A stretch of DNA of 64,000 nucleotides from Pseudomonas fluorescens (GTDB lineage Bacteria > Pseudomonadota > Gammaproteobacteria > Pseudomonadales > Pseudomonadaceae): NCBI RefSeq assembly GCF_003732425.1, contig NZ_MOBX01000013.1:310001-374000 (forward strand), written 5' to 3'. The notes below the pieces were generated by a model that saw nothing but the letters and a program-made list of their open reading frames with translations, searched no databases and was not told the DNA's origin. The translations under genes and the position numbers were made by a program. This document shows, piece by piece, positions 43,853-54,559 of this stretch (positions are counted from its first letter, which is position 1; every line of letters begins with the position of its first letter).

Positions 43853-44602
43853 CTAAGCACTTAGCTGCTTGATCCAGTCCAGGCTCGCAACGGTAGTTCC
43901 AGAAGGACGGTACTCACATCCAATCCATCCCGCGTAGCCGCGCTGCTCCAGCGCCGCGAACAAGGCTGCAAAGTCGAGGCTCCCCGTTCCCGGCTCGTGA
44001 CGACCTGGGCAATCGGCAATTTGCACGTGGACGGTTCTGTCATAGAACCGCGCCAGCACAGCGGCTGCGTCTCCCGTCAAAAGCTGCGCATGGTAAAGAT
44101 CAAGAATCAGCCCGACACTCGGGAAGGTTTCCAGAATCTGTTGCGCCTTGCTGAAGTCAGACATGTAATAGCCCGGCATCGCCTCCGCGCTGATCACTTC
44201 GATAAGCGGTCGCAGCCCCTGGTCTTCGAAGTACTTGACCGCATATTCCAGGTTGCCCGCGTAGATACGCTCAGCGTCATTCTGTGTTGTAACGCCCGAC
44301 ATGATGTGGACGTCCGAACACGCCAACGCCTTTGCGTAGCTGACGGCCTGGCGCAACCCATCGCGAAACTCCGCTTCCATGCCCGGTAACGCGGCGATGC
44401 CTTTGGTCACGCCAGCCGGGGCGGCGAACTGAATCAACGGCAAACGGTATTGGGCTAAATGGTCGGCAAGCAGACTTGCGTCGAATTCATACGGCGACGG
44501 GAACTCCACCGCCCGGAAACCGGCGGCTGCGGCGGCTTCGATGCGTTGCAGAAAAGGCAATTCATTGAATTGGAAGCCGAGGTGAGCATTGAACTTGAGC
44601 AT
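43853..44602 (-). CDS. Hydroxypyruvate isomerase-like TIM-barrel protein
   Basis: At ~250 residues from ATG 44602 (44617 also possible) it has the Hyi/OtnI pattern: KFNAHLGFQFNELPFLQRIEAAAAAGFRAVEFPSPYEF, LIEVISAEAMPGYYMSDFSKA, VGLILDLYHAQLL, VHVQIADCPGRHEPGTGSLDF and WIGCEYRPSGTT. Conserved Glu, Asp, His and Glu metal ligands are present. The enzyme isomerises small hydroxy-keto acids. It lies 7 bp after the racemase-family gene, so they form one unit divergent from the GntR regulator. Confidence 0.83.
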   Translation of the reverse strand: MLKFNAHLGFQFNELPFLQRIEAAAAAGFRAVEFPSPYEFDASLLADHLAQYRLPLIQFAAPAGVTKGIAALPGMEAEFRDGLRQAVSYAKALACSDVHIMSGVTTQNDAERIYAGNLEYAVKYFEDQGLRPLIEVISAEAMPGYYMSDFSKAQQILETFPSVGLILDLYHAQLLTGDAAAVLARFYDRTVHVQIADCPGRHEPGTGSLDFAALFAALEQRGYAGWIGCEYRPSGTTVASLDWIKQLSA

Positions 44603-44609
44603 TGGGTAA

Positions 44610-45296
44610 TCATCCATCCTGGGAAGAAGCGAAATCATTAGCCTGGAGCATCCTTCGCAGCTCCAGCACTGCACTGTCGGGCGTGGTCAATACGGGCAGA
44701 CCAGATCGAGCCTGTGCTAGCCCGGCGGCGCTCGTCATCGAAAACTGGGCGAAACAGATCAGATCGCAGGCCTCGACCCGAGCGGCCATTGCTGCGATGG
44801 CGGTATCGTGACCTTGTTTGTCGCCTTCACTCAGCCTCTGCATCGCACCGGGAACAAAATACGGCACCACTTCCAGCACGCGACCACGACGCTCAGCCAC
44901 TTGCTTGAACTCGGCCACTATCGAAGGGATGGTCGGCTCGAACGTCGCCAGCACAGCAATACGCGATGCTTGCGTGAGCGCCAGGTCGATCATGGCTTCG
45001 TTCGGCTTGAGTACCGGGATGGCAAATTCAGGTTTGCACAGGTCTATGGCATCGCCAAAAGCCGAGCAAGTGAAGAGAATGGCGTCCGCGGCACTTTGTA
45101 CTGCGTAATGGGACAGTGCCAGAAAGCGCGCCTTCATACTCGAGGTTAGTTCCCCCTCCTCCACTCGATCTCGGGATAACGAGTCTTCAAGCAGATTGAC
45201 GATCTGTGCCTGCGGCCATTGACGGGCAAAAGCTACCGTGACGGGATCGATTGCCAGTGCGGTCGCGTGGATCAGAAAAATGCGCGGAACGTTCAT
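44610..45296 (-). CDS. Asp/Glu/hydantoin racemase-family protein
   Basis: At ~228 residues it has the family layout with the first catalytic cysteine in AILFTCSAFGDAI. The second half has CDLICFAQFSM where a second catalytic cysteine is usually found; the exact position appears to be occupied by another residue, so chemistry may differ from two-cysteine racemases. The start is 45296 or 45302 (MSMNVP/MNVP). It precedes the isomerase by 7 bp and is divergent from the GntR gene. A decarboxylase-like or isomerase role on a small acid is possible. Confidence 0.72.
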   Translation of the reverse strand: MNVPRIFLIHATALAIDPVTVAFARQWPQAQIVNLLEDSLSRDRVEEGELTSSMKARFLALSHYAVQSAADAILFTCSAFGDAIDLCKPEFAIPVLKPNEAMIDLALTQASRIAVLATFEPTIPSIVAEFKQVAERRGRVLEVVPYFVPGAMQRLSEGDKQGHDTAIAAMAARVEACDLICFAQFSMTSAAGLAQARSGLPVLTTPDSAVLELRRMLQANDFASSQDG

Positions 45297-45450
45297 GCTC
45301 ATGTGCCTCGACAAGGTTGTTCGACTAGTCCGCCAGCGTTCTTTGTGCAGATACCCACGTCCTCCTCGTGTGGTATTTTCCCACTCCAGTCCGATGGGGG
45401 CCTCTGCCCCAACGGGAACGGACTGAAGTTAACCATTCGAGAGAGAGCCT

Positions 45451-46353
45451 GTGATCAAGAAAGACCTCGCCCTGCAGTTGGCTCCACGCGTCATCGACAT
45501 GGTTCGAGCCCGGTCGATGAAAGCCGGTGAGCCGTTGCGCGAGCAGACGTTCGCGCAAGCGCTTGGGGTATCGCGCTCGCCTGTCCGGCGCGTTTTTGCC
45601 TTGCTCGCTGAGTGGGACCTTGCCATCCAGGAACCCAATCGTGGCTACTTCCTGAAAAAAGATGCAGGGCAGATTCAAGAGGCCGCATTCCCTCTCGCCA
45701 GCGATCCCTTCGAAGACTTTTACCTTCGTGTGGTCGACGACATTCTTGGCGGAGAAATACCTGCCGAGTTTTTCGAAGCGCAACTGTTGCGCCGTTACGA
45801 AGTACCCCGAGGCCAGTTGCTCAAGGTACTCAACAGGCTGGCCAGCGAAGCCATGGTAGAGCGCAAGCCGGGGCAAGGATGGAGTCTCAAAGACTTCGTG
45901 CATAACGCCCAGGCACACATCCAAAGCTACCGTTTTCGGATGGCCATCGAACCGGCCGCTTTGCTTGAACCCGGTTACCAGGTCAATCACGCCGCATTTG
46001 CCCAAGCCCGGCAACAGCAACTGGCCATGCTCGACGGGGATATCCAAACCTTGTCCCGGGCCCAACTGTTCGAGGTGGGCGCCCAGTTTCACGAACTGAT
46101 CGTGCAGTGCTCCGGCAATGTCTTTTTCATTGATGCCATACGCCAGCAAAATCAGCTCAGACGCTTCATGAGCTACAAGGCCAACGTTGATCGCACTCGT
46201 CTTATGGCGCAATGCCAGGAACACATCCATTTGCTCGACCTCATCGAGTCTGACCGGCGTGAAGAAGCCGCGCAATTTCTCTGGAGACATCTGGACGACG
46301 TAGGCCGACTCAAGACCCGGCAGGACGTCATGCCAAAAGATGAAGGGCTATAG
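45451..46353 (+). CDS. GntR-family (FCD-type) regulator
   Basis: At 300 residues it has a GntR winged helix at the N-terminus (LREQTFAQALGVSRSPVRRVFALLAEWDLAIQEPNRGYFL) and an all-helical FCD-like ligand domain (IQSYRFRMAIEPAALLEPGY, then FHELIVQCSGN). The start is GTG 45451, with GAGAGAG upstream. It stands divergent from the racemase-isomerase pair and upstream of the dehydrogenase, and probably controls both through nearby operators. The ligand is likely a small organic acid. Confidence 0.83.
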   Translation: MIKKDLALQLAPRVIDMVRARSMKAGEPLREQTFAQALGVSRSPVRRVFALLAEWDLAIQEPNRGYFLKKDAGQIQEAAFPLASDPFEDFYLRVVDDILGGEIPAEFFEAQLLRRYEVPRGQLLKVLNRLASEAMVERKPGQGWSLKDFVHNAQAHIQSYRFRMAIEPAALLEPGYQVNHAAFAQARQQQLAMLDGDIQTLSRAQLFEVGAQFHELIVQCSGNVFFIDAIRQQNQLRRFMSYKANVDRTRLMAQCQEHIHLLDLIESDRREEAAQFLWRHLDDVGRLKTRQDVMPKDEGL

Positions 46354-46501
46354 AGCGCGTCACCCACTCCCTGGTAATGATCAAAGCTTCGTCTGAATGC
46401 TCTCCAGCCATTCGCGAAGCAGCTTATCAGGTTGTCTCTCCTCAACACAAAATACAAAAAACCATCCAATCTGTACGGAATAGTTAATTTTTTCGCCGGA
46501 T

Positions 46502-46519
46502 ATTGTATTTCGTTACAAT
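46502..46519. promoter_or_regulatory. Inverted repeat upstream of the PQQ dehydrogenase
   Basis: ATTGTA (46502-46507) and TACAAT (46514-46519) are a 6-bp inverted repeat with a 6-bp spacer, about 50 bp before the start. TTGTA/TACAA symmetry is common in GntR sites, and a GntR gene ends 150 bp upstream. Confidence 0.5.
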
Positions 46520-46571
46520 AATGAGCAATCATGCGCGCCGCTCGGAAGGAGCCATATCGAATCACACAGGG

Positions 46572-49037
46572 ATGATTGCAATGAACGAAGGGACGTTGGG
46601 TAGAGGAGCGGGAGTCTCGAACCTTCTGTTCGGGGCGTACAACATTTTGGTTGCCCTGCTTGGCGCGACGCTGACCTATAAAGGCGGTGCCCTGGTGGCG
46701 GCGGGCGGATCGCCCTATTACGCCATGATGGGTACCACCCTGTTGCTCTCGGCCATCCTCATCGGCCTGAAACATTCCCTCGGCCTCTACCTTTATGGCG
46801 CAGCCTCTCTGGCCACCTACGCCTGGGCGATCTGGGAGTCTGGATACGACGGCTGGGCTTTCATTCCACGCTTGGCGTGGCTGGCGGTTCTGAGCATTCC
46901 GTTTCTGGCGTTCTGGCCTTTAGTACGTCGTGACTTTGCCAATGCCAAACGAAGTCATTACTTCATCATTATGGGTGGGCTGCCGCTGATCATGGGGGGC
47001 ACAATCCTGGTTCCCCTGTTCTTCCCGACTACCGTTCACCTCGCCGACTCGACGCTCGCCACAACACGCACTGGACAACCCTTCAGCCGCAGTACGGTGA
47101 CTTCTCCGGACGGCAATATTGCCGCGTCACACAACGAGACCAACTGGACTGCCTATGCAGGTTCCAACTTGGGCAATCATTATTCCGCCGCATCACAAAT
47201 CACGCCTTCGAATGTGCCGGGCCTGGTGAAAGTCTGGGAATACCACCATGGCGACGTGAAGCAAGCCGGTGAAAAGACCAAGTACTTGAACGAGGCCACT
47301 CCGATCAAGGTCGGGAACTCGCTTTATACCTGCACGCCAAAGCAAATCATCATTTCTTTGGATGCCACCACCGGAAAAGAGAACTGGCGGTTCGACTCCA
47401 AAGTTGACCCGGACTACTTCGCCAATGGCGGCGCCTACTGCCGTGGCGTCTCCTATTTCGAAGTACCCAATGCCAGTGGCCTATGCGCCTCGCGCATCAT
47501 CTGGGGCACCAACGATATTCGCCTCGGCGCGGTAGACGCCCTGACTGGCCAAGCGTGCCCCGGCTTCGGCAACGCAGGTTTTGCGGATTTGAAAGACGGG
47601 TTAGGCACCTTCAGAAAAGGCTCGACGGGTATCACTTCCGCCCCCATCGTCATTCGCGGGGTCGTCATCACCGGAGGCCGAGTCCTTGACTCAGATGTGC
47701 GCCCGGCGCCTTCGGGGGTGGTTCGTGCCTACGATGCAGTGACCGGCAAACAGAAATGGGCCTGGGACCTGGGCCGCCCAGACACCAATACCCCCGCTCG
47801 CCACGACGAAACCTACACGCTCAGCACGCCCAACTCCTGGGCACCGCTTTCCGCCGACGATGAACTCGGCTTGGTGTATGTCACCACCGGCAACGCAGCT
47901 GGCGATTTCTACGGCGGTACCCGCACGGAACAGGAGGACAAGTTCAGCTCGTCCCTGGTGGCGCTGGATGCAGCGACAGGTAAGGTCAAATGGCATTTCC
48001 AGACCGTTCACCATGATCTATGGGACTACGACCTGAGCCCACAACCCAGCCTGATTGATTTCCCAACCGCCACAGGTTCACGCCCGGCCATCATCCAAGC
48101 CACCAAGTCCGGCCAGTTGTTCGTACTTGACCGCGCCACCGGCGAACCCCTGGTGGATGTCGTGCAATCGCCTGTGCCACAGGGGACCGCCCCCGGAGAC
48201 TACACCGCTGCCACCCAGCCACTTTCGCCGGATATGCCGAGCACCATGGGGCGCCCATCGAAGACCCCGGAAGTACTCACCGAGGCCAAGGCCTGGGGCC
48301 TGACCCCTTTCGATCAGATGCAATGTCGCCTCGAATTTCGCCAGGCACGCTATGAAGGGATCTTCACCCCGCCGGTCGTAGGCCAACAAAGCCTGATTTT
48401 CCCCGGTCATCACGGCGGCTTGAACTGGGGAGGTGTGATGGTCGATCTTCAGCGAGGCCTGCTGATCATCAATAACCAGCGCCTCCCTTATATGCAGGGA
48501 CTGGTTCCTCGCGAACAACTCGACGCCATCAATGCCAAGTCGTTCCAGGAATCGCCGGGCAACAGCCAAGGCTTCCGCGTCCAGGCCGGGCTGCCTTATG
48601 GCGCCATCAAGGATCCGTGGATGTCCTCCCTTGACCAGCCTTGCATTGCGCCACCCTGGGGTTTCATTGCTGGCATCGACCTGCGCACGCGCGACGTCGT
48701 CTGGAGCCGACCATTCGGTACCGGATATGACAGCGGGCCTTGGGGAATCGCCTCCCGGATGCGTTTTGAAATCGGTACACCGAGTGATGCAACGGGCGTG
48801 ACGACAGCCGGCGGCGTGACGTTCATCGGCGCCACCCTCGATCGTTTCATGCGTGCTTACAACAGCGAAAGTGGCGAACTGCTGTGGGAAGAACGCCTCC
48901 CTGCAGGTAATCAGGCCTCACCCTTGACCTACATGAGTCAAGGCCGACAGTACGTCGTGGCCGTGGTTGGCGGTCATGATCGGATTCCAACCAAGTTGGG
49001 TGACAGCATCATTGCTTGGGCCTTACCCGAGAAGTAA
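46572..49037 (+). CDS. Membrane-bound PQQ-dependent dehydrogenase (glucose/quinate/polyol type)
   Basis: From ATG 46572 it is about 821 residues (an earlier start at 46503 gives 844). The first ~140 residues are five membrane helices (LLFGAYNILVALLGATLTY ... LPLIMGGTILVPLFF). A periplasmic eight-bladed PQQ propeller follows: NWTAYAGSNLGNHYSAASQITPSNV, WRFDSKVDP, TVHHDLWDYDLSPQPSL and WGGVMVDLQRG. It oxidises a sugar or cyclic polyol at the outer face and feeds ubiquinone. Sequence does not decide between glucose, quinate and glycerol. PQQ synthesis genes are elsewhere. Confidence 0.86.
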   Translation: MIAMNEGTLGRGAGVSNLLFGAYNILVALLGATLTYKGGALVAAGGSPYYAMMGTTLLLSAILIGLKHSLGLYLYGAASLATYAWAIWESGYDGWAFIPRLAWLAVLSIPFLAFWPLVRRDFANAKRSHYFIIMGGLPLIMGGTILVPLFFPTTVHLADSTLATTRTGQPFSRSTVTSPDGNIAASHNETNWTAYAGSNLGNHYSAASQITPSNVPGLVKVWEYHHGDVKQAGEKTKYLNEATPIKVGNSLYTCTPKQIIISLDATTGKENWRFDSKVDPDYFANGGAYCRGVSYFEVPNASGLCASRIIWGTNDIRLGAVDALTGQACPGFGNAGFADLKDGLGTFRKGSTGITSAPIVIRGVVITGGRVLDSDVRPAPSGVVRAYDAVTGKQKWAWDLGRPDTNTPARHDETYTLSTPNSWAPLSADDELGLVYVTTGNAAGDFYGGTRTEQEDKFSSSLVALDAATGKVKWHFQTVHHDLWDYDLSPQPSLIDFPTATGSRPAIIQATKSGQLFVLDRATGEPLVDVVQSPVPQGTAPGDYTAATQPLSPDMPSTMGRPSKTPEVLTEAKAWGLTPFDQMQCRLEFRQARYEGIFTPPVVGQQSLIFPGHHGGLNWGGVMVDLQRGLLIINNQRLPYMQGLVPREQLDAINAKSFQESPGNSQGFRVQAGLPYGAIKDPWMSSLDQPCIAPPWGFIAGIDLRTRDVVWSRPFGTGYDSGPWGIASRMRFEIGTPSDATGVTTAGGVTFIGATLDRFMRAYNSESGELLWEERLPAGNQASPLTYMSQGRQYVVAVVGGHDRIPTKLGDSIIAWALPEK

Positions 49038-49060
49038 GTCACGTTTTGTCTGAGAAGACT

Positions 49061-49137
49061 TGCCATGACAGTGTCGGACGCTAGAAACATATAAATGTTT
49101 CTACCCCCGCGACCGACGAAGAAAGTGAGTCATGGCA
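49061..49137 (+). terminator. Nested inverted repeat after the dehydrogenase
   Basis: Arms TGCCATGAC/GTCATGGCA (49061-49069, 49129-49137), GTCGG/CCGAC (49073-49077, 49113-49117) and AGAAACAT/ATGTTTCT (49083-49090, 49095-49102, loop ATAA) are nested. The inner stem is a good hairpin; the whole may be a termination or transcript-stability structure. Confidence 0.5.
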
Positions 49138-49653
49138 GTCTCTCGGTTTATTTAAATGGCGATAACTACCCGCACAGACTAATAAGTCTTATCGACACTA
49201 TGACCCGCCTTTACTCGCCGGGACGTGACTGGGTGGACGATTGAATATATTCAGGAGGGAGATGTTTATCGGACCGAAAACTAGTCAGCGCAACGATGCA
49301 GCCATTTGGATAATGCACTGACTTTCCGCCATAAAGAGTAAAGGGGTTACGAACTACCGTAGCCCTTACTCACGCATCAACCAGACTTTATTCATCAGCC
49401 TCGACGCCCCCTTTAACAGGAGCGGAAACCTTATCGTGTTGAAAAAGATATACGCCTGACAATCAAGCGACATCCACCAATGTAAAAGCTCGACATGGCC
49501 AAGTGTCTGAAGCAGGCAATGGCTGAGCCCAACCTGCTACACCTGATTGTTTCGGAACACTTATAGATGCTTGTGCAAAGGACAAGTGACTTTGCAAAAA
49601 AGCACCGCATCAAGATGCACGTTTAACCTTTAAAAACTGGACAGGAATTAATA
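49138..49653. other. Intergenic stretch, no supported gene
   Basis: A 19-codon frame (ATG 49262, after AGGAGG with only 3 nt spacing) is the only notable feature, and I do not call it. The promoter of the TSUP gene lies towards the right end. Composition is AT-richer than the PQQ dehydrogenase gene. Confidence 0.3.
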
Positions 49654-50385
49654 ATGCTCGGAATCTCTGATGACTTGTATATGTTGGTGGGCGTCAGTTT
49701 TATCACTTCATTCATGACTGCCGCCATTGGTGTTGGTGGTGGTATTGGATTGCTTGCAGTGATGCCTCAATTCATTCCCATATCTGCGGTAGTGCCGGTT
49801 CACGGTTTGATTCAAATGGTCAGCAATGGCAGCAGATTTGCCTTTGATTACAAGAGTGCAAAAATAGAAATCCTGCCTAGATATGTCATTGGCTGCCTTG
49901 TCGGTGCCTTCATAGGTTATTTTTTTATCGGGAAATTCCCCGAGCAATATCTATCACTGATCCTTGGCCTTTTTATTCTGGCCATTACCTGGACAAAGAT
50001 CGTCTCGCGTCTGGGGTTTGTATTTAAGAACTTTGCAATCGTGGGGTTCTTTCAAACGTTCCTTTCACTCTTCGTGGCAGTGACCGGTCTGATATCACAG
50101 CCGATCCTGATGAAGATGAACATCAATAAGAATGAAGTGATCGTCACCCACGCCATGCAAATGAGCGTGCTCCACGGCTTGAAAGTGGCGGCCTTCGTTA
50201 TTGCCGGTTTTGCGTTCATGGATTACGCAAATCTCATCATCATCATGATTACCGCATCCACGCTTGGATCGTATTTGGGTGGATTTCTCAGAGACCGTAT
50301 ATCGCAGCGTGTAGGCGCCATGCTTTTAAAAGCAGGGGTGACGTTTTTTGGTTTGAAAATGGTCTTCGATCATTTTTTTCAGTGA
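49654..50385 (+). CDS. TSUP (TauE/SafE)-family transporter
   Basis: At 243 residues it has about eight membrane helices and family features: FITSFMTAAIGVGGGIGLLAVMPQFIP near the N-terminus and the repeat VAVTGLISQPILMKMNINKNEVIVTHAMQMS. The family exports or imports sulfur-containing organic anions such as sulfite, sulfoacetate and taurine. It is 37 bp upstream of a TauD/TfdA-like dioxygenase, a sensible partner for a sulfonate or other organic acid. The gene pair is AT-richer than its surroundings. Confidence 0.83.
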   Translation: MLGISDDLYMLVGVSFITSFMTAAIGVGGGIGLLAVMPQFIPISAVVPVHGLIQMVSNGSRFAFDYKSAKIEILPRYVIGCLVGAFIGYFFIGKFPEQYLSLILGLFILAITWTKIVSRLGFVFKNFAIVGFFQTFLSLFVAVTGLISQPILMKMNINKNEVIVTHAMQMSVLHGLKVAAFVIAGFAFMDYANLIIIMITASTLGSYLGGFLRDRISQRVGAMLLKAGVTFFGLKMVFDHFFQ

Positions 50386-50422
50386 CATGTAAAAGCTTTC
50401 CCATCAAGACAAGGAGTGTGAA

Positions 50423-51382
50423 ATGACTACGAGCAAAAAGTTTGATTTTTTTGACACCAAAGGAATCGCCCTTTTTCTTAAAGAAAATGGATATTGCGTG
50501 ATCAAGCCTCAAGACCACTCTGTGGAAGCTTTTAGAGAGACGGCGGGTAAGTTTGGACTGATTCAGTTCCATACGAAATCGGATGAACATGGTGTGGTCG
50601 GCGGTGGCGAGCCGATAAACAAAGACTGGCAAACTTTCAAGGACGATTACCACGGTGAACTGTCGAGCGATTTCTTCCCGCATACCGACGGATCTTTTCT
50701 AAACGGAATGGTTTATGTTGATGGCCAGGCAACAAAAGTCACCCCACCCAAATTCGTCATCCTCCAGTGCATTTCCAAGCCTGAGTTTGGCGGAGATAAC
50801 TTCCTGGTGGATGGACAGAAAATTTACAATGACCTGCTTGCCAATCAGGCTGACACACTGAAGATATTGATGGCCCGCGGCAGTGTTGCCTACTGCCGGG
50901 ACGATTTGCTGTCTATAGATTGCGCAGTATTCGAACAGGTCACTACCGACACATTAAGAATCCGCTACAGATATGACAGCACCGCCTTCATTCCTGAATG
51001 GGCCAATGCTGCCTTTAACTACATCCAGAACCACTATTCCACCAACGAGAACTACATCACCAATATCAGCCTTGAACCGGGGGACATTCTGGTCATGGAC
51101 AACCTGAGAGTCCTGCATGCCCGCCATAAATTTGTGGATGGCACCATGAAAAGAAAAGTAAGACGCCTTTGGATTGCTGACGACTCAAATACCACCTACA
51201 AGAACATATTGGATCAGTCACCCGTGCGCAGAGCCATGTTGCCTTTTCAGAAATACAACATTGCCCAGCATGAAAAAACCGATCATTCATTTATCGAATA
51301 CACGTGCGGCATTCATTACCATTCGAACAAGAGCGTATTAACGAGCCATAAAAATCCCGAGATGATGGCCGAACAACACTAA
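50423..51382 (+). CDS. TauD/TfdA-type 2-oxoglutarate-dependent dioxygenase
   Basis: At 319 residues it has the iron site HTDG (FFPHTDGSF, ~90) and a distal His in RVLHARHKF, plus a 2-oxoglutarate-binding Arg in KRKVRRLWIADD. These Fe(II) enzymes hydroxylate sulfonates, phenoxy acids or amino acid derivatives. A Shine-Dalgarno (AAGGAG) precedes the ATG. The organisation suggests co-transcription with the TSUP transporter. It has the unusual N-terminal domain of clavaminate synthase-like members, so the substrate may not be taurine. Confidence 0.82.
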   Translation: MTTSKKFDFFDTKGIALFLKENGYCVIKPQDHSVEAFRETAGKFGLIQFHTKSDEHGVVGGGEPINKDWQTFKDDYHGELSSDFFPHTDGSFLNGMVYVDGQATKVTPPKFVILQCISKPEFGGDNFLVDGQKIYNDLLANQADTLKILMARGSVAYCRDDLLSIDCAVFEQVTTDTLRIRYRYDSTAFIPEWANAAFNYIQNHYSTNENYITNISLEPGDILVMDNLRVLHARHKFVDGTMKRKVRRLWIADDSNTTYKNILDQSPVRRAMLPFQKYNIAQHEKTDHSFIEYTCGIHYHSNKSVLTSHKNPEMMAEQH

Positions 51383-51451
51383 TCTGCAGGAAAGAAGCCG
51401 ATGTCCACGTCAGTGACGATCGACGACGCTAACCGCTAAAACGCATAGCAG

Positions 51452-51477
51452 CCGCGACAGCTTTTCAGCTGTCGCGG
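51452..51477. terminator. Terminator hairpin between TauD-like and porin genes
   Basis: CCGCGACAGCT (51452-51462) and AGCTGTCGCGG (51467-51477) are a perfect 11-bp stem with loop TTTC. The run of T is poor on both sides, but the position between convergent genes suits bidirectional termination. Confidence 0.75.
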
Positions 51478-51528
51478 TTCTGTAGCAAACCTTCCACATC
51501 ATCGATGGTGCATGAACACGTTCAACGA

Positions 51529-53190
<1,662 letters not shown>

Positions 53191-53221
53191 TCATCGCAAA
53201 TACGCTGCTACATTTGGCGAT

Positions 53222-53233
53222 GTTAACGTTAAC
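53222..53233. promoter_or_regulatory. Palindromic operator before the ABC operon
   Basis: GTTAACGTTAAC is a perfect 12-bp palindrome 30 bp upstream of the sugar-binding protein gene. Its AACGTT core is that of many LacI-family sites and is different from the porin palindrome. It could block ABC operon transcription. Confidence 0.6.
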
Positions 53234-53263
53234 TTTTCTAAAAACAAAAATAAAGGACGCTCG

Positions 53264-54538
53264 ATGAAACACCTGAAATCGCTCCTGCCTGTTGCATTGA
53301 TCACCCTGTCTGCCGCACTTCCATCCCTCTCGAGCGCAGCCGATCTGACGATCTCGTGCGGGGCGGTGGGTGCGGAGTTGCAGCTGTGCAAGGAGGCCGT
53401 CGAGACATGGTCGAAACAGACTGGCAACAACGTCGAGGTGGTCTCCACGCCTAACTCGGCGACCGAGAGGTTGTCGTTCTACCAGCAGATCCTCAGTGCG
53501 CAGTCCACCGACATCGACATCATTCAAATCGACATGGTGTGGCCGGGGATGCTGGCCAAACACCTGATGGATCTGCGTGAGGTGCTTCCCGCCAACGCGA
53601 CCCAAGGCTACTTCCAGGCACAGGTCGATAACGCCACGGTCAACGGACGGCTGGTGACGATGCCGTGGTTCACCGACTCGGGGCTGCTGTATTACCGCAA
53701 AGACTTGCTTGAGAAATACGCAAAGCAGGTTCCTCAGACGTGGGAGGAAATGACCGCTACCGCCAGGGATGTGCAACAGGCTGAGCGCAACGCCGGGAAC
53801 GCCAATCTCTGGGGTTACATCTTTCAGGGACGTGCCTACGAGGGCCTGACGTGTAATGCGCTGGAGTGGATCAGCAGCCAACCGCAAGGCGGACTGATCA
53901 ATCAACGCGGAGACATCGTGGTCAACAGTCAGGCCTCAAGAGCGGCGTTGACGCTGGCGAAAAGTTGGGTAGGAGACATCTCTCCGCGTGGCGTGCTCAA
54001 TTACACCGAGGAAGAAGGACGTGGCGTATTCCAGTCGGGTAATGCGCTGTTCATGCGTAACTGGCCTTATGTCTGGGCCCTGGTGCAAAGCCAGGACAGT
54101 GCCGTAAAAGACAAGGTCGGGGTCGCTCCCCTGCCCCGCGGCGGCGAGTCCGGCGAGCATGCCTCCACCCTCGGTGGCTGGGGCCTGGCGGTATCGCGTT
54201 ACAGCGCTCATCCCAAACTTGCCGCCGAACTGGTGAGCTACCTGACCAGTGCCCAAGAGCAAAAACAGCGTGCCCTGACAGCCGCCTACAACCCGGTGAT
54301 CGAGTCGCTGTATCAAGATCCCGAGTTGCTTGCGGCCATGCCTTATTACGCTCAGTTGCACAGCATTCTCAACGCTGGGGTCATGCGCCCCGCCGCAATC
54401 ACTGCCGATCGCTATCCACGGGTCTCCAATGCGTTCTTCGATCGGGTGCATGGCGTGCTGGCGGGCGAGTTGCCCGTCGATCAGGCGCTGGCCGAACTGG
54501 AAAGTGAACTCACGCGTATCAAACGCCAGAACTGGTAA
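53264..54538 (+). CDS. ABC sugar-binding periplasmic protein
   Basis: At ~424 residues from ATG 53264 it has a signal peptide (MKHLKSLLPVALITLSAALPSLSSAA) and the substrate-binding fold of MalE/UgpB-type proteins (VWPGMLAKHLMDLREVLPANA ... FTDSGLLYYRKDLLEKYAKQVPQTWEEM). A Shine-Dalgarno (AAAGGA) precedes the ATG. It is the first gene of the sucrose ABC operon, 21 bp before the first permease gene. It probably binds sucrose, on the evidence of the downstream GH32 gene. Confidence 0.85.
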   Translation: MKHLKSLLPVALITLSAALPSLSSAADLTISCGAVGAELQLCKEAVETWSKQTGNNVEVVSTPNSATERLSFYQQILSAQSTDIDIIQIDMVWPGMLAKHLMDLREVLPANATQGYFQAQVDNATVNGRLVTMPWFTDSGLLYYRKDLLEKYAKQVPQTWEEMTATARDVQQAERNAGNANLWGYIFQGRAYEGLTCNALEWISSQPQGGLINQRGDIVVNSQASRAALTLAKSWVGDISPRGVLNYTEEEGRGVFQSGNALFMRNWPYVWALVQSQDSAVKDKVGVAPLPRGGESGEHASTLGGWGLAVSRYSAHPKLAAELVSYLTSAQEQKQRALTAAYNPVIESLYQDPELLAAMPYYAQLHSILNAGVMRPAAITADRYPRVSNAFFDRVHGVLAGELPVDQALAELESELTRIKRQNW

Positions 54539-54559
54539 GCCACAAGGAAGGAAATCACC

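Noticed and set aside
45325..46290. Minus-strand frame (321 codons) opposite the GntR gene
   Set aside because: GntR helix-turn-helix and FCD features are on the plus strand; this frame has none.
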